A DNA stretch of 64,000 nt from the NCBI RefSeq assembly GCF_014641655.1, contig NZ_BMID01000001.1, forward strand, positions 1,106,427 to 1,170,426, given 5' to 3'. The translations under genes were made by a program, and so were the position numbers. The notes beneath the pieces are model-generated. The model was not told the DNA's origin, ran no database searches, and saw nothing but the letters and a program-made list of their open reading frames with translations. Numbering within the stretch: position 1 is the stretch's first letter; every line of letters begins with the position of its first letter. Shown in pieces: positions 55,377 to 64,000 of the stretch. Source of the DNA: Pseudoblastomonas marina (GTDB taxonomy: Bacteria; Pseudomonadota; Alphaproteobacteria; Sphingomonadales; Sphingomonadaceae).

Positions 55377-55744
55377 GCCGCCGCATCCACGGGCCGCGGG
55401 CGGCCGTTGTCGTCGATCGCGACGAAGGTGAACTTGGCCTCGGTCACCTTGCCGCCATGTTCGGAATGACGTTCGCGCCGCCAGGCCTCGGTCGCGATCA
55501 CCATGCTGGTGCGCCCGACCTTCTCGATCGTACAATAGACCGAGACCTCGTCGCCAACCTTGACGGGCTGGTGGAACTCCATCCCGTCCATCGCAATCGT
55601 GACCGCGCGCCCCTTGGCGTGCCGCGCGGCGATCAGGCCGGCGCCATGGTCCATCAGGCTCAGCAACCAGCCGCCGAAGATATCGCCATAGGCATTGGCA
55701 TCGGCAGGCATCGCGGTGACGCGGATGGCGGGATCGCGCTTCAA
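55373..55744 (-). CDS. Acyl-CoA thioesterase, YciA-like hotdog fold
   Basis: A 123-residue hotdog-fold thioesterase. The N-terminal AIRVTAMPADANAYGDIFGGWLLSLMD contains the catalytic Asp region of the YciA/BACH group, followed by VTIAMDGMEFHQPVKVGDEV and TEAKFTFVAID. It starts with TTG preceded by GGGAG; an internal ATG at residue 12 would remove conserved positions. It lies 25 bases after pdhC and may relieve acyl-CoA build-up; its substrate is unknown. Confidence 0.9.
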   Translation of the reverse strand: MKRDPAIRVTAMPADANAYGDIFGGWLLSLMDHGAGLIAARHAKGRAVTIAMDGMEFHQPVKVGDEVSVYCTIEKVGRTSMVIATEAWRRERHSEHGGKVTEAKFTFVAIDDNGRPRPVDAAA

Positions 55745-55769
55745 AGGAGGGCTCCCTGTCCGGTTGGCG

Positions 55770-57083
55770 TCAAACCACCAGCCCCATCGGGTTCTCGCAC
55801 AGCTGCTGGAAGGCTTCCATCAGCTGCGCGCCGTCGGCGCCGTCGATCGCGCGGTGGTCGAAGCTGCCGGTGGCGCTCATCACGGTGGCGACCTGGAGCG
55901 CACCGTCGACCACGTGGGGGCGCTGTTCGCCCGCGCCGACGGCGAGGATCATCGCCTGCGGCGGGTTGATCACCGCGTCGAACTGCTTGGTGCCGAACAT
56001 GCCGAGATTGGAGAGGCTGGCGGTGCCGCCCTGGAATTCGTGCGGCTGCAGCTTGCCGTCCTTGGCCTTGCCGGCGAGTTCTTTCATCTCGGTGCTGATC
56101 TGCGCGAGGCCCTTGCGGCCCGCATCGCGGATGATCGGGGTGATCAGGCCCGAGGGCGCGGCGACGGCGACCGAAATGTCCTCGCGGGCATACTGGAACA
56201 GCTCGTCGCCCTGGAAGCTGACATTGCACGAGGGCACGCGCTGAAGCGCGCGCGCGAGCGCCTTGATCAGCAGATCGTTGACCGAGAGCTTGACCCCGTC
56301 GGCCTCGAGCGAGGCGTTCAATTGCTTGCGCAGGTCGAGCAGCGCGTCGAGCCGCACGTCGACCGTGAGGTAGATGTGCGGGATCGTCTGCTTGGCCTCG
56401 GTGAGGCGCTTGGCGATGACCTTGCGGACATTGTTGAGCTTGTGCGCTTCGTAGGGCGCATCGAGCTCCCCGCCCTGCTGGACGGGAGCCGAAGGCGCGG
56501 GTGCGGGTGCGGCGCTGTCCTTTGCCGGGGCGGCACCGGGCTTGGCCCCCTCGACGTCGGCCTTCACGATCCGGCCGTTGGGCCCCGAGCCCTTGATCGA
56601 GGCGAGATCGACGCCGTTCTGCTCGGCGATCCGACGCGCGAGCGGGCTGGCGATGATGCGCTCGCCGTCGACGGTCGGCGCGGCAGGAGCCTTGGCGACG
56701 TCCTGCGACGGAGCGGGCGCCGGTTTCGGCGAGGGTGCTGGCGGAGCGGTTTCGTCCGCCGAGGCAGCCTCTTCCTTCTTCTCGGGAGCAGGTGCGGGCG
56801 CGCTATTTCCCGCCGCGGCCTTGGCCTCGTCGAGATCTTCGCCTTCCTCGGCCAGCGTCATGATGACGGTGCCGACCGCGACGCCCTCGGTGCCCTCGTC
56901 GACACTGATCGCCGCGACCGTGCCTTCGTCGACCGCCTCGAATTCCATCGTCGCCTTGTCGGTCTCGATCTCGGCCATGATATCGCCGGCGGCGACGGTA
57001 TCGCCCACTTTCACCAGCCATTTGGCAAGCGTGCCTTCTTCCATGGTCGGCGAGAGCGCGGGCATCTTGATCGCGATGGGCAT
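55770..57083 (-). CDS. pdhC: Pyruvate dehydrogenase E2, dihydrolipoamide acetyltransferase
   Basis: The core acetyltransferase of the PDH complex, 437 residues. It has a lipoyl domain (1-80; Lys43 in ETDKATMEF), a Pro/Ala-rich swinging linker (about 88-135), the E3-binding domain (about 140-178; [18 protein letters not shown]) and the catalytic domain (about 205-437) ending near DHRAIDG with the active-site His and Asp. The ATG follows AAGGA. E1 subunits are encoded at 19.4-21.9 kb. Confidence 0.95.
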   Translation of the reverse strand: MPIAIKMPALSPTMEEGTLAKWLVKVGDTVAAGDIMAEIETDKATMEFEAVDEGTVAAISVDEGTEGVAVGTVIMTLAEEGEDLDEAKAAAGNSAPAPAPEKKEEAASADETAPPAPSPKPAPAPSQDVAKAPAAPTVDGERIIASPLARRIAEQNGVDLASIKGSGPNGRIVKADVEGAKPGAAPAKDSAAPAPAPSAPVQQGGELDAPYEAHKLNNVRKVIAKRLTEAKQTIPHIYLTVDVRLDALLDLRKQLNASLEADGVKLSVNDLLIKALARALQRVPSCNVSFQGDELFQYAREDISVAVAAPSGLITPIIRDAGRKGLAQISTEMKELAGKAKDGKLQPHEFQGGTASLSNLGMFGTKQFDAVINPPQAMILAVGAGEQRPHVVDGALQVATVMSATGSFDHRAIDGADGAQLMEAFQQLCENPMGLVV

Positions 57084-57222
57084 CGAAAATCCTTGTATGT
57101 CGTAGCGGCGGAGCGCGTTCAGCCGCTCTCTGCCCAAACCGCGCGCGCGGGGCAAGCGCGCTGTCCACGCTTGCTTATCGCCGGCTTTGCATCCTACACC
57201 CCCGCGCAGGGAGAGGAACTGG

Positions 57223-57672
57223 ATGCGCGTATACCTTGTCATCATCGACGAGAGCCCGGAGGCGAAGGTCGCGATGACCTATGCCTCGCGCCTCGCGCTG
57301 CAGGCGGGGGGGCAGGTGCACATGCTCGCGCTGGTCCCGCCGCAACAATTCAGTGCCTTCGGCGGGGTGCAGGCGACGATGGAGGAAGAGGCGCGCAGCC
57401 GCGCCGAGGTGATGGTGACCTCGGCCGCCGGGCGCTATTTCTCCGAAAGCGGGCGGATGCCGGTGATCTCGGTCGAGCTGGGCGAACCCGAGCGCGTGGT
57501 GCGCGAATACCTCGCCACCCACCCGGAAATATCGGCGCTGGTGCTAGGCGCTTCGCGCGACGGGGCGGATCCGCTGGTCAGCCATTTCAGCACGCATTCG
57601 GGTACCCTGCCCTGCCCGCTCTACATCGTGCCGGGCGACTGGGTCCCCGAGACGGTCGAGGACCAGTTCTGA
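57223..57672 (+). CDS. Universal stress protein family
   Basis: A 149-residue single-domain UspA-like protein: [19 protein letters not shown] at the start, a central helix, and a C-terminal [18 protein letters not shown]...[10 protein letters not shown] resembling the G-2x-G-9x-G(S/T) nucleotide-binding end, though the glycine pattern is imperfect. The ATG follows GGGAGAGGA. It is divergent from pdhC with 139 bases between and converges on rnr. Confidence 0.87.
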   Translation: MRVYLVIIDESPEAKVAMTYASRLALQAGGQVHMLALVPPQQFSAFGGVQATMEEEARSRAEVMVTSAAGRYFSESGRMPVISVELGEPERVVREYLATHPEISALVLGASRDGADPLVSHFSTHSGTLPCPLYIVPGDWVPETVEDQF

Positions 57673-57703
57673 GCGACCGAGGCCCGCTCGTGCCGAACGG
57701 GTC

Positions 57704-60046
57704 CTAGCGCTTTTTCTTGCCGCGCCCCTGGTGGCGGATATTGGCCGGGCGACCGCGCTTGCCCTGGGCATGCTTGGGCTTGTCCTTGGGCGTACCCTTG
57801 TGCTTGCCATGGCCCTTGCCGTTATCCTTGCCGCCGTCGCGCTTCTTCTTGCCGTGCGGACGATTGCCGCGCTTTTCGACGCGGCCTTCCTGCCCCGGCA
57901 CTTCGAATTTGAGCGCGCCGGTGATCGGGTTGGCTTCGGCGAGCTTCAATTCGAGCCGGTCGCCGACGGTGTAGCTTTCGCCCGAACGCTCGCCGACCAG
58001 CGACTGCGCCTTCTCGTCATACTGGAAATAGTCGTTGCCGAGCGTCGAGACCGGCACCAGCCCGTCGCCGCCGAACTCCAGGATGGTGGCGAAGAAACCG
58101 AAGCTCTGCACCCCTGTGATCCTGGTCTCGAAGGTCTGCCCGACGCGGCCCGAGAGCCAGGCGGCGATATAGCGGTCGGTGGTGTCGCGCTCGGCCTCCA
58201 TCGCGCGGCGCTCGGTCTTGCTGATCGCATCGGAAATCTTGCCGAGATCGCTGCGATCCTGGTCCGACAGGCCCGAAGTGTCGGGCAGCTTTCCCTTGGG
58301 GGCAGGCTGTTCGAGCTTGTAGGCGTCGACCAGCGCGCGATGGACCAAGAGGTCGGCATAACGGCGGATCGGCGAGGTGAAGTGCGCGTAGCTGCCCAGC
58401 GCGAGGCCGAAATGGCCGGCATTGGCGGGCCCGTAATAGGCCTGCGTCTGGCTGCGCAGCACCGCTTCCATCAGCAGCGCCTTTTCCTGCTCGTCGGCGA
58501 CGTCCTTGAGCATGCGGTTGAACAGCGAGGGGGTGATCACCTGCCCCAGCGCGAGCTTGCCGCCGATGCTCTCGATATAGTCCTTGAGCGCGACGATCTT
58601 TTCGCGGCTCGGCTGCTCGTGGACGCGGTAGACAACGGGCGCTGACTTGGCTTCAAGAGCCTTCGCTGCGGCGACGTTGGCGGCGATCATGAAGTCCTCG
58701 ACCACGCGGTGGGCATCGAGCCGTTCGCGCACGGCGATCTCGGTGATGCGGCCCTGGTCGTCGAGCTGGACCTTGCGCTCGGGCAGCTCGAGGTTGAGCG
58801 GGTCGCGCGCTTCGCGCGCGGCGTGGAGAGCCTTCCAGCAGGCCCACAGGTTGTTGAGGTTTTCGCCCGCCGCGCCCTCGTCGATCCGGCGCTGCGCGTC
58901 CTCGTAGGGGATGACCTCGTCGATCCGCACGATCGCGCGGGTGAAGCGCCAGTCCTTGATCCGCCCTTCGGCGTCGATCTTCATGTGGCAGGCCATCGCC
59001 GCGCGGTCCTCGCCCTGGCGGAGCGAGCAGACGTCTGCGCTCAACACTTCGGGCAGCATCGGCACGACGCGGTCGGGGAAATAGACCGAATTGCCGCGCT
59101 TGCGCGCCTCGCGATCGAGCTTGCCGCCGGGGCGCACGTAATAGGATACGTCGGCGATCGCGACGAGCGCGTCGAACCCGCCCTCGTCGTTGGGCGCGGC
59201 CCAGATCGCATCGTCGTGGTCGCGCGCGTCGGCGGGATCGATCGCGACGATCGGCAGGTGGCGCAGGTCTTCGCGGTGGTCCTCGCTGAGCGGCAGTTTG
59301 GCCGCGCTTTCCGCTTCGGCGATCACCTCGTCGGGGAAGATATGCGGGATGCCGTGCTTGGCGATCGCGATCAGGCTGAAGCTCTTGGGCGCGAGCGGAT
59401 CGCCGATCACCTCGGTGACCTTGACCGACGCACGCTGTCCGCGCCCGACCGTCTCGGCATAGACGAGCTGGCCGTCTTCCGCGCCGCCCAGGTCGGCGAT
59501 CTTGGAGGAATTGCGCACGCTCTTGTCGACCGGGGCGAGCCAGCCCTGGCCGCTCTTGTCGATCTCGACCACGCCCATCATCTGGTCGAGCCGCTGCGGC
59601 AGCTTCTTCATCACGAAGCCGCGATGGCCCTTCCCGGCCTCCTCGGTCCGCGCGAGCACGCGGTCCCCGGTGCGCAAGGCGGCGTGTTTGCCCTTCTTCT
59701 CGATCAGGCGGATTTTCGGCGCGGGGGTGCCGGTGTCTGGCGCCCAGTTCTCCGGCACGGCGATCGGTTCGCCGTCCTCGATCTCGACCACCTTGAGCAC
59801 GGTGACCTTGGGCACGCCGCCCATGCGGTGGAACGCGCTCTTGTTGCCGTCGATCATGCCTTCATCGGCCATGTCGCGCAGCAGCGCCTTCAATTGCACG
59901 CGCTCCTGCCCCTTGAGGCTGAACGCCTTCGCGATTTCGCGCTTGCCGGCGGGATTATCGCTGGTCTTGATGAATTTGAGGATCTCGTCCTTTGAAGGCA
60001 GCCCCGGATTGCGGTGGCGCGCCCTGTTCTTTTTCGGTTTCGTCAT
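57704..60046 (-). CDS. rnr: Ribonuclease R
   Basis: A processive 3'-5' exoribonuclease of 780 residues that degrades structured RNA. It has a winged-helix N-terminus (SDNPAGKREIAKAFSLKGQERVQLKALL), cold-shock domains, the RNB catalytic domain with the Asp cluster IVAIDPADARDHDDA, an S1 domain (about 615-700), and a Lys/Gly-rich C-terminal tail ending GKKKR. All are in the standard order. Confidence 0.96.
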   Translation of the reverse strand: MTKPKKNRARHRNPGLPSKDEILKFIKTSDNPAGKREIAKAFSLKGQERVQLKALLRDMADEGMIDGNKSAFHRMGGVPKVTVLKVVEIEDGEPIAVPENWAPDTGTPAPKIRLIEKKGKHAALRTGDRVLARTEEAGKGHRGFVMKKLPQRLDQMMGVVEIDKSGQGWLAPVDKSVRNSSKIADLGGAEDGQLVYAETVGRGQRASVKVTEVIGDPLAPKSFSLIAIAKHGIPHIFPDEVIAEAESAAKLPLSEDHREDLRHLPIVAIDPADARDHDDAIWAAPNDEGGFDALVAIADVSYYVRPGGKLDREARKRGNSVYFPDRVVPMLPEVLSADVCSLRQGEDRAAMACHMKIDAEGRIKDWRFTRAIVRIDEVIPYEDAQRRIDEGAAGENLNNLWACWKALHAAREARDPLNLELPERKVQLDDQGRITEIAVRERLDAHRVVEDFMIAANVAAAKALEAKSAPVVYRVHEQPSREKIVALKDYIESIGGKLALGQVITPSLFNRMLKDVADEQEKALLMEAVLRSQTQAYYGPANAGHFGLALGSYAHFTSPIRRYADLLVHRALVDAYKLEQPAPKGKLPDTSGLSDQDRSDLGKISDAISKTERRAMEAERDTTDRYIAAWLSGRVGQTFETRITGVQSFGFFATILEFGGDGLVPVSTLGNDYFQYDEKAQSLVGERSGESYTVGDRLELKLAEANPITGALKFEVPGQEGRVEKRGNRPHGKKKRDGGKDNGKGHGKHKGTPKDKPKHAQGKRGRPANIRHQGRGKKKR

Positions 60047-60070
60047 ATGCCCGGCGATATGGGGAGCCGG

Positions 60071-61453
60071 TCAGTCATTGTCACCCCGTGGCGCGATCGG
60101 CGCGAACGCCCCGCCCGGGACCGCGCTTGCGATCGGGCTGCACACGCCCTCTGCCGAGCAGGCGCTGACGCCGAAAATCCAGTCGTCGCCGCGTACGCCT
60201 GCAAGCTCGATGGCGAAATCGGGTGCATCGGCGTCGCTGCCATGGGCGGAAGCGGATATCGTGCGCAGGGGACCGTCCCGCCAATGGCCCTCGTCGGTCC
60301 GCCGCTGCCAGATCCGGTATTCGGTCGCGCCCGGCACTTCATCCCAGCTCAGCTCGGTAAAGGTCCGCACCGCCGCGCGGGCGCGGGGCGCAGGGGGCAT
60401 CGGCGCACGCGCCAGCCGTTCCAGCGCCTGGACGTTCAGCTTGGTGACTTTCGCGAGATAATCGAAGTCCATCGCGTCGACCGTGTCGCCGTAGGTCACG
60501 CCGTCCTCGGTGCGCAGGTCCTGGTGCTGGTGTTCGTAATCCTCGACCGCGACCGAGAAGCGGACCGCGGGATACCCCGCCTCGAGGAACGGGATCTGGT
60601 CGCCGCCGCGGCCCATGCGGTCGGTGCGCCAGATCTGGCGCACGTCGAGCCCGGTCGCGTCGCCATCGGCGATCCCGTCGAGCCAGCGTGAGAGGTTGCG
60701 AGAGGGACTGTCGTTCTCGCCGCCCTCGCGGCGCTGCGCAGCGCGGTAACGATCGTCGAGATCGGCGCGCGGCCCTTCGGAGAAGACGCGGACATGCGCG
60801 GCGTCGCAATAGCCGTCCGACCCGCAGCTATTGCCGACGACGTCGTTGTTGAGCACGGCCTTGACCGTATAACCCTTGCTCTCGACCCAATCGACCAGCA
60901 GCCGTGCGCCGAACAGGCCCTGCTCCTCGCCCGAAAGCAGCGCGTAGACGATGGTGGTGGGGTATTGCTGCCCCGACAGCACGCGCGCCGCCTCGATCAC
61001 CAGCGCGGTGCCCGATCCATCGTCGTTCGCGCCCGGGGCTTCGACCGTGCCGTCCATCACGTCGCTCGCCCGGCTGTCGATATGACCCTGGACGATCACG
61101 ACCTCGTTGGGGCGCTCGGTGCCGGGCTGGATCGCGACCACGTTGCGCAGGCGCACCGGCTCGGGGATGCGATCGCCGGAGACCATCGTCTCCGGCAGTT
61201 CGACCTCGAGGCAACTGCCGCATTCGGCGGAAATGTCGCGAAACACCTCGGCACCCCAATCGACCGCCGCGCCGATCCCGCGTTCGGGGTCGTCCTGCGA
61301 GGACAGCGTGTGCCGGGTCCCGAAGGCGACCAGCCGCTCGACATCGGCGCGCAATCGTTCGGCCGAGACCTCGTCGGCGGGGCGATCGTGGGCGATGGCA
61401 GGCGTGGCGGCGGTGGCGGCCAGCAGGGCGGCAATGGGGGCAAATGCTTTCAT
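60071..61453 (-). CDS. Secreted M28-family zinc peptidase with C-terminal beta-sandwich-like domain
   Basis: A 460-residue protein with a signal peptide (1-21, ending AIAH). M28 zinc ligands are visible: His in VQGHIDSRASD, Asp in GANDDGSG, Glu pair in LLSGEEQGL, Asp in LNNDVVGNS and a late His in the EHQHQD region. Residues about 355-450 (VRTFTELSWDEVPGATEYRIWQ) look like a fibronectin-III-type module. It is probably a periplasmic or exported aminopeptidase. It lies between proS and rnr. Confidence 0.88.
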   Translation of the reverse strand: MKAFAPIAALLAATAATPAIAHDRPADEVSAERLRADVERLVAFGTRHTLSSQDDPERGIGAAVDWGAEVFRDISAECGSCLEVELPETMVSGDRIPEPVRLRNVVAIQPGTERPNEVVIVQGHIDSRASDVMDGTVEAPGANDDGSGTALVIEAARVLSGQQYPTTIVYALLSGEEQGLFGARLLVDWVESKGYTVKAVLNNDVVGNSCGSDGYCDAAHVRVFSEGPRADLDDRYRAAQRREGGENDSPSRNLSRWLDGIADGDATGLDVRQIWRTDRMGRGGDQIPFLEAGYPAVRFSVAVEDYEHQHQDLRTEDGVTYGDTVDAMDFDYLAKVTKLNVQALERLARAPMPPAPRARAAVRTFTELSWDEVPGATEYRIWQRRTDEGHWRDGPLRTISASAHGSDADAPDFAIELAGVRGDDWIFGVSACSAEGVCSPIASAVPGGAFAPIAPRGDND

Positions 61454-61493
61454 GCGCCGCTTCTCGCGCGCCCGCGACCGCGACGCAAGGGGC

Positions 61494-63038
61494 TCAGTAG
61501 GCGCGCCCGATATAGATCCGCTCGACCGCGGGTTCGCCGGTGAAGGGGCAGGTGCCCGATACGCCTTCGTCGCCCAGCGGCACGTTGCGCATGGTGAGCT
61601 TCAGGGACTTGAGCTGTTCGACCACCTTGTCGAGCGCCGCACCGGTGGGGCGTGCCCAGGCCATTTCGACCCATCCGGGATATTTGTCCTTCGATGAGTA
61701 AAAAGCGCGCAGCTCGTCGAACGTGGTCAGTCCTCGCGTGATGTTGTCGTCGCGGCGCGCACGCGCCTCCTCGAACAGCGCGGTCTGGATCGCTTCGAGC
61801 TCGGCACCGGCGCTCGCGGCGAACTCGTCGGGCGAGGGATCGCGGAAGGCGGGCTTGCCGTTCTCCGTGTTCCACAGCGCATCGCGGCGCAGCAGGCTGA
61901 TCTTGGCGTTCTCGACGTCGCGCCCGCCGATCTCGACGATCAACGGTGCACCCTTGCGGACCCAGTCCCAACGCTTCTGCGCGGCCTTGCCCGGGCGGGT
62001 ATCGAGATTGACCCGCAGCGGTTCACCGAACGCGCTTTGCGAACCGAGCTTGGCGGCAAGGTCGCGGCAATAGGCGAGCACCGCCTCGTCCCCGTCATTG
62101 TCACGCAGCATCGGCAGGATCACGACCTGCCACGGCGCGACCTGCGGCGGCACGCGAAGCCCGTCATCGTCGCCATGGGTCATGATCACCCCGCCGACCA
62201 TGCGGGTCGAAACGCCCCAGCTGGTAGTGTGGCAGAACTGCTCGCCGCCTTCGCGATCCTGGTACTTGATTCCCGCGGCTTGCGCGAAGCTGGTGCCGAG
62301 ATAGTGCGAGGTGCCGGCCTGGAGCGCCTTGCCGTCCTGCATCATCGCCTCGATCGAATAGGTCGCATCGGCGCCCGGGAAGCGTTCGTGCTCGGGCTTC
62401 TCGCCCGCGATCACCGGCAGGCCGAGATCTTCCTCGGCGAAGGCGCGGTAGACCTCGAGCATGCGCATCGTGTGCTCGCGCGCCTCTGCCTCGTTCTCAT
62501 GCGCGGTATGGCCTTCCTGCCACAGGAATTCGCTGGTGCGGAGGAACATGCGGGTGCGCATCTCCCAGCGCACGACATTGGCCCACTGGTTCAATTTCAG
62601 CGGCAGGTCACGCCAGCTCCGGATCCAGCGCGCCATCGCATCGCCGAAGATCGTTTCCGAGGTCGGACGGACGATAAGCGGTTCCTCGAGCTTCGCCTCG
62701 GGGTCGGGCTTGAGGCCCCCTGCCCCGTCGGCGATCAGCCGATGGTGGGTGACCACCGCCATTTCCTTGGCGAAGCCGTCGACATGCGCGGCCTCGCGCT
62801 CGAAATTGCCGAGCGGGATGAACAGCGGGAAATAGACGTTGTCGTGCCCGGTCGCCTTGATCCGGTCGTCGAGCAGGCGCTGCATCCGCTCCCAGATGCC
62901 GTAGCCCCACGGCTTGATCACCATGCAGCCGCGCACGCCCGATTCCTCGGCCATGTCGGCGGCGGTGATGACTTCCTGGTACCAGGCGGCGAAATCGTCT
63001 GCGCGCCGCGTATTCAGCGCATGGCGGATGTTGGCCAC
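61494..63038 (-). CDS. proS: Proline-tRNA ligase, archaeal/eukaryotic type
   Basis: A class II aminoacyl-tRNA synthetase of 514 residues. The body lacks the large bacterial editing insertion and has the archaeal/eukaryotic-type blocks FPLFIPLGNF, RPTSETI, WRDLPLKLNQW, RTSEFLWQEGHTA, TSWGVSTRMVGGVIMTHGDDDGL and a C-terminal zinc-like region ending in a final Tyr (RIYIGRAY). The start is a GTG preceded by GGAAG. The frame upstream of it is antisense to phaR and is not coding. Confidence 0.94.
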   Translation of the reverse strand: MANIRHALNTRRADDFAAWYQEVITAADMAEESGVRGCMVIKPWGYGIWERMQRLLDDRIKATGHDNVYFPLFIPLGNFEREAAHVDGFAKEMAVVTHHRLIADGAGGLKPDPEAKLEEPLIVRPTSETIFGDAMARWIRSWRDLPLKLNQWANVVRWEMRTRMFLRTSEFLWQEGHTAHENEAEAREHTMRMLEVYRAFAEEDLGLPVIAGEKPEHERFPGADATYSIEAMMQDGKALQAGTSHYLGTSFAQAAGIKYQDREGGEQFCHTTSWGVSTRMVGGVIMTHGDDDGLRVPPQVAPWQVVILPMLRDNDGDEAVLAYCRDLAAKLGSQSAFGEPLRVNLDTRPGKAAQKRWDWVRKGAPLIVEIGGRDVENAKISLLRRDALWNTENGKPAFRDPSPDEFAASAGAELEAIQTALFEEARARRDDNITRGLTTFDELRAFYSSKDKYPGWVEMAWARPTGAALDKVVEQLKSLKLTMRNVPLGDEGVSGTCPFTGEPAVERIYIGRAY

Positions 63039-63084
63039 AAATCTTCCTTCGGAGCGCCCGCCCTGGCGGACGGGTCTGGGTCTG

Positions 63085-63633
63085 TTACTTGTCGAGCTTG
63101 TCGAGCTTGTCCTGCATCGCCGCCATCTGGGCGCGCAGTTCTGCAAGGTCGTCGCTATCTTTGCCCTTCGGCGAGGCCTGCTGTCCCGGTGCGAGCACCG
63201 CGCGCCAGCCATCGGCGAACATCTTCATGTTGTGCTGCGCCATCTTGGCGAAGGGGTTTTCCGACAGGCCCTTGCCGAAGGAATCGCGCAGTTTTTCCTG
63301 GTTGTCGCAGAAGCTCTTCATCGAGGCGTCGAGATAGGACGGGACCAGCGCCTGCATCGAATTGCCGTATAGCGAGATCAGCTGGCGCAGGAACGACACC
63401 GGCAGCAGCTGTTCGCCGCTCGATTCGGAATCCATGATGATCTGGGTCAGCACCTGGTGGGTGATGTCGTCGCCCGACTTGGCGTCGACGACCTGGAATT
63501 CCTGGTTGTCGCGGGTCATCTGGGCCAGCGTTTCGAGCGTGATGTAGCTCGAGCTGTCGGTGTTGTAGAGCCGCCGGTTCGCGTATTTCTTGATGATGAT
63601 CGGTTCGTCGGGATCTCTGGGGCGCGCGGCCAT
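63085..63633 (-). CDS. phaR: Polyhydroxyalkanoate synthesis repressor PhaR
   Basis: A DNA- and PHA-binding repressor controlling phasin and granule genes. The 182-residue protein has the PHB/PHA accumulation regulator domain (IIIKKYANRRLYNTDSSSYI, about 11-30) followed by the PHB_acc domain (FQVVDAKSGDDITHQVLTQII, MDSES) and a C-terminal helical segment ending in LDKLDK. The ATG at 63633 follows CCGGAGAG. No phaC or phaP is in the window. Confidence 0.94.
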   Translation of the reverse strand: MAARPRDPDEPIIIKKYANRRLYNTDSSSYITLETLAQMTRDNQEFQVVDAKSGDDITHQVLTQIIMDSESSGEQLLPVSFLRQLISLYGNSMQALVPSYLDASMKSFCDNQEKLRDSFGKGLSENPFAKMAQHNMKMFADGWRAVLAPGQQASPKGKDSDDLAELRAQMAAMQDKLDKLDK

Positions 63634-63703
63634 CTGGCTCTCCGGAATAGGAATGAGATTTCGCACTAGCAGCACTGCTTAGTGCAGCGCAATATTAGTG
63701 CCC

Positions 63704-64000
63704 TTACGCGCGGAGAAAGCGCGAACCGAGCGCGGTCAGCAACTCGTATTGCGACAGGCCGCTGACCCGTGCAGCCTCGGGCAGGTCGTATTCGGCGCGG
63801 ACCCAGTCGCCCTCGGCGAGGTCGGGGGCGTGGGTCAGGTCGATCGCGGTCATGTCCATCGAGACACGCCCCAGCACCGGCAATCGGGCGTCGCCGTTGC
63901 GCATCGCGCCCTTGCCCGACCAGCAGCGCAGGTAACCGTCGGCATATCCGAGCGCGACCGTACCGATCCGCATCGCGTGCGGCGCGGTGAAGGTCGCGTT
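63704..64000 (-). CDS. alr: Alanine racemase (N-terminal part outside window)
   Basis: The last 98 residues of a PLP-dependent alanine racemase, continuing past base 64000. The C-terminal beta domain shows YADGYLR and GRVSMDMTAID, the conserved blocks around the substrate-contacting residues, and the frame is open to the window edge. The internal ATG at 63973 is not the start. It is upstream of phaR on the same strand. Confidence 0.93.
   Translation of the reverse strand, partial: NATFTAPHAMRIGTVALGYADGYLRCWSGKGAMRNGDARLPVLGRVSMDMTAIDLTHAPDLAEGDWVRAEYDLPEAARVSGLSQYELLTALGSRFLRA

Overview
The window is a dense, high-GC stretch of bacterial chromosome. Its gene content and synteny point to an alphaproteobacterium of the Sphingomonadales, most likely Erythrobacteraceae. 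The pointers are a GTTC-N7-GTTC LexA box, the ftsB-pdhA-pdhB block with a lipoyl domain on E1-beta, a dusB-ntrY-ntrX-hfq-hflX block, a two-domain Hfq and a bifunctional IspDF. Nothing looks like a prophage, insertion sequence or CRISPR array; this is mostly core genome.

Layout. 1-2.4 kb: end of hrcA, then grpE, converging on lexA across a strong terminator. 2.4-10 kb (minus strand): a tightly overlapped run ppiD-trpE-lipoprotein-proline iminopeptidase-trpG-trpD-trpC, with two non-tryptophan genes inserted between trpE and trpG. 10.2-13.2 kb: tpiA, secG, pyrG. 13.4-15.8 kb: a small heat-shock gene with a sigma-32-like promoter and a ROSE-type RNA-thermometer leader, then grxC-nitrilase-DUF1178 and tRNA-Arg. 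15.9-18.8 kb (minus): an outer-membrane protein, an MscS channel and HPPD. 19-22 kb: ftsB, pdhA, pdhB. 22-25.3 kb: three TadG/TadE-like pilus genes without the rest of a Tad locus. 25.3-36.5 kb: a squalene-synthase-like protein, an EF-hand protein, trmFO, yhhN, gyrA, a TPR protein, an NYN-LOTUS protein, carbonic anhydrase, lipA, a coq10-like gene and pncC. 36.5-44.5 kb: ispDF, then dusB, ntrY, ntrX, hfq, hflX. 44.4-53.3 kb (minus): a long collinear run mltB-like, SPOR lipoprotein, dacA, tmk, holB, metG, tatD, an MBL hydrolase, a 58-residue membrane protein and mazG. 53.4-57.7 kb: tRNA-Ser, a second pyruvate dehydrogenase block (pdhC, thioesterase, lpdA) and a stress protein. 57.7-64 kb (minus): rnr, an M28 peptidase, an archaeal/eukaryotic-type proS, phaR and the end of alr.

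Working together. The two PDH blocks, about 34 kb apart, together encode E1-alpha, E1-beta, E2 and E3. Heat and damage responses are represented by hrcA-grpE, hsp20 with its thermometer, and self-regulated lexA. Translational coupling is pervasive: more than a dozen gene pairs share a 4-base ATGA or GTGA junction. The most notable items are the tandem Hfq, the ROSE leader, the NtrX without a GAFTGA loop and without ntrBC, an inverted repeat giving yhhN and gyrA mirror-image 3' ends, the TadG-like protein whose vWA domain carries a large Tyr/Ser-rich insertion, and the invaded trp operon. No clearly new multi-gene system is evident; the novelty lies in these individual arrangements.
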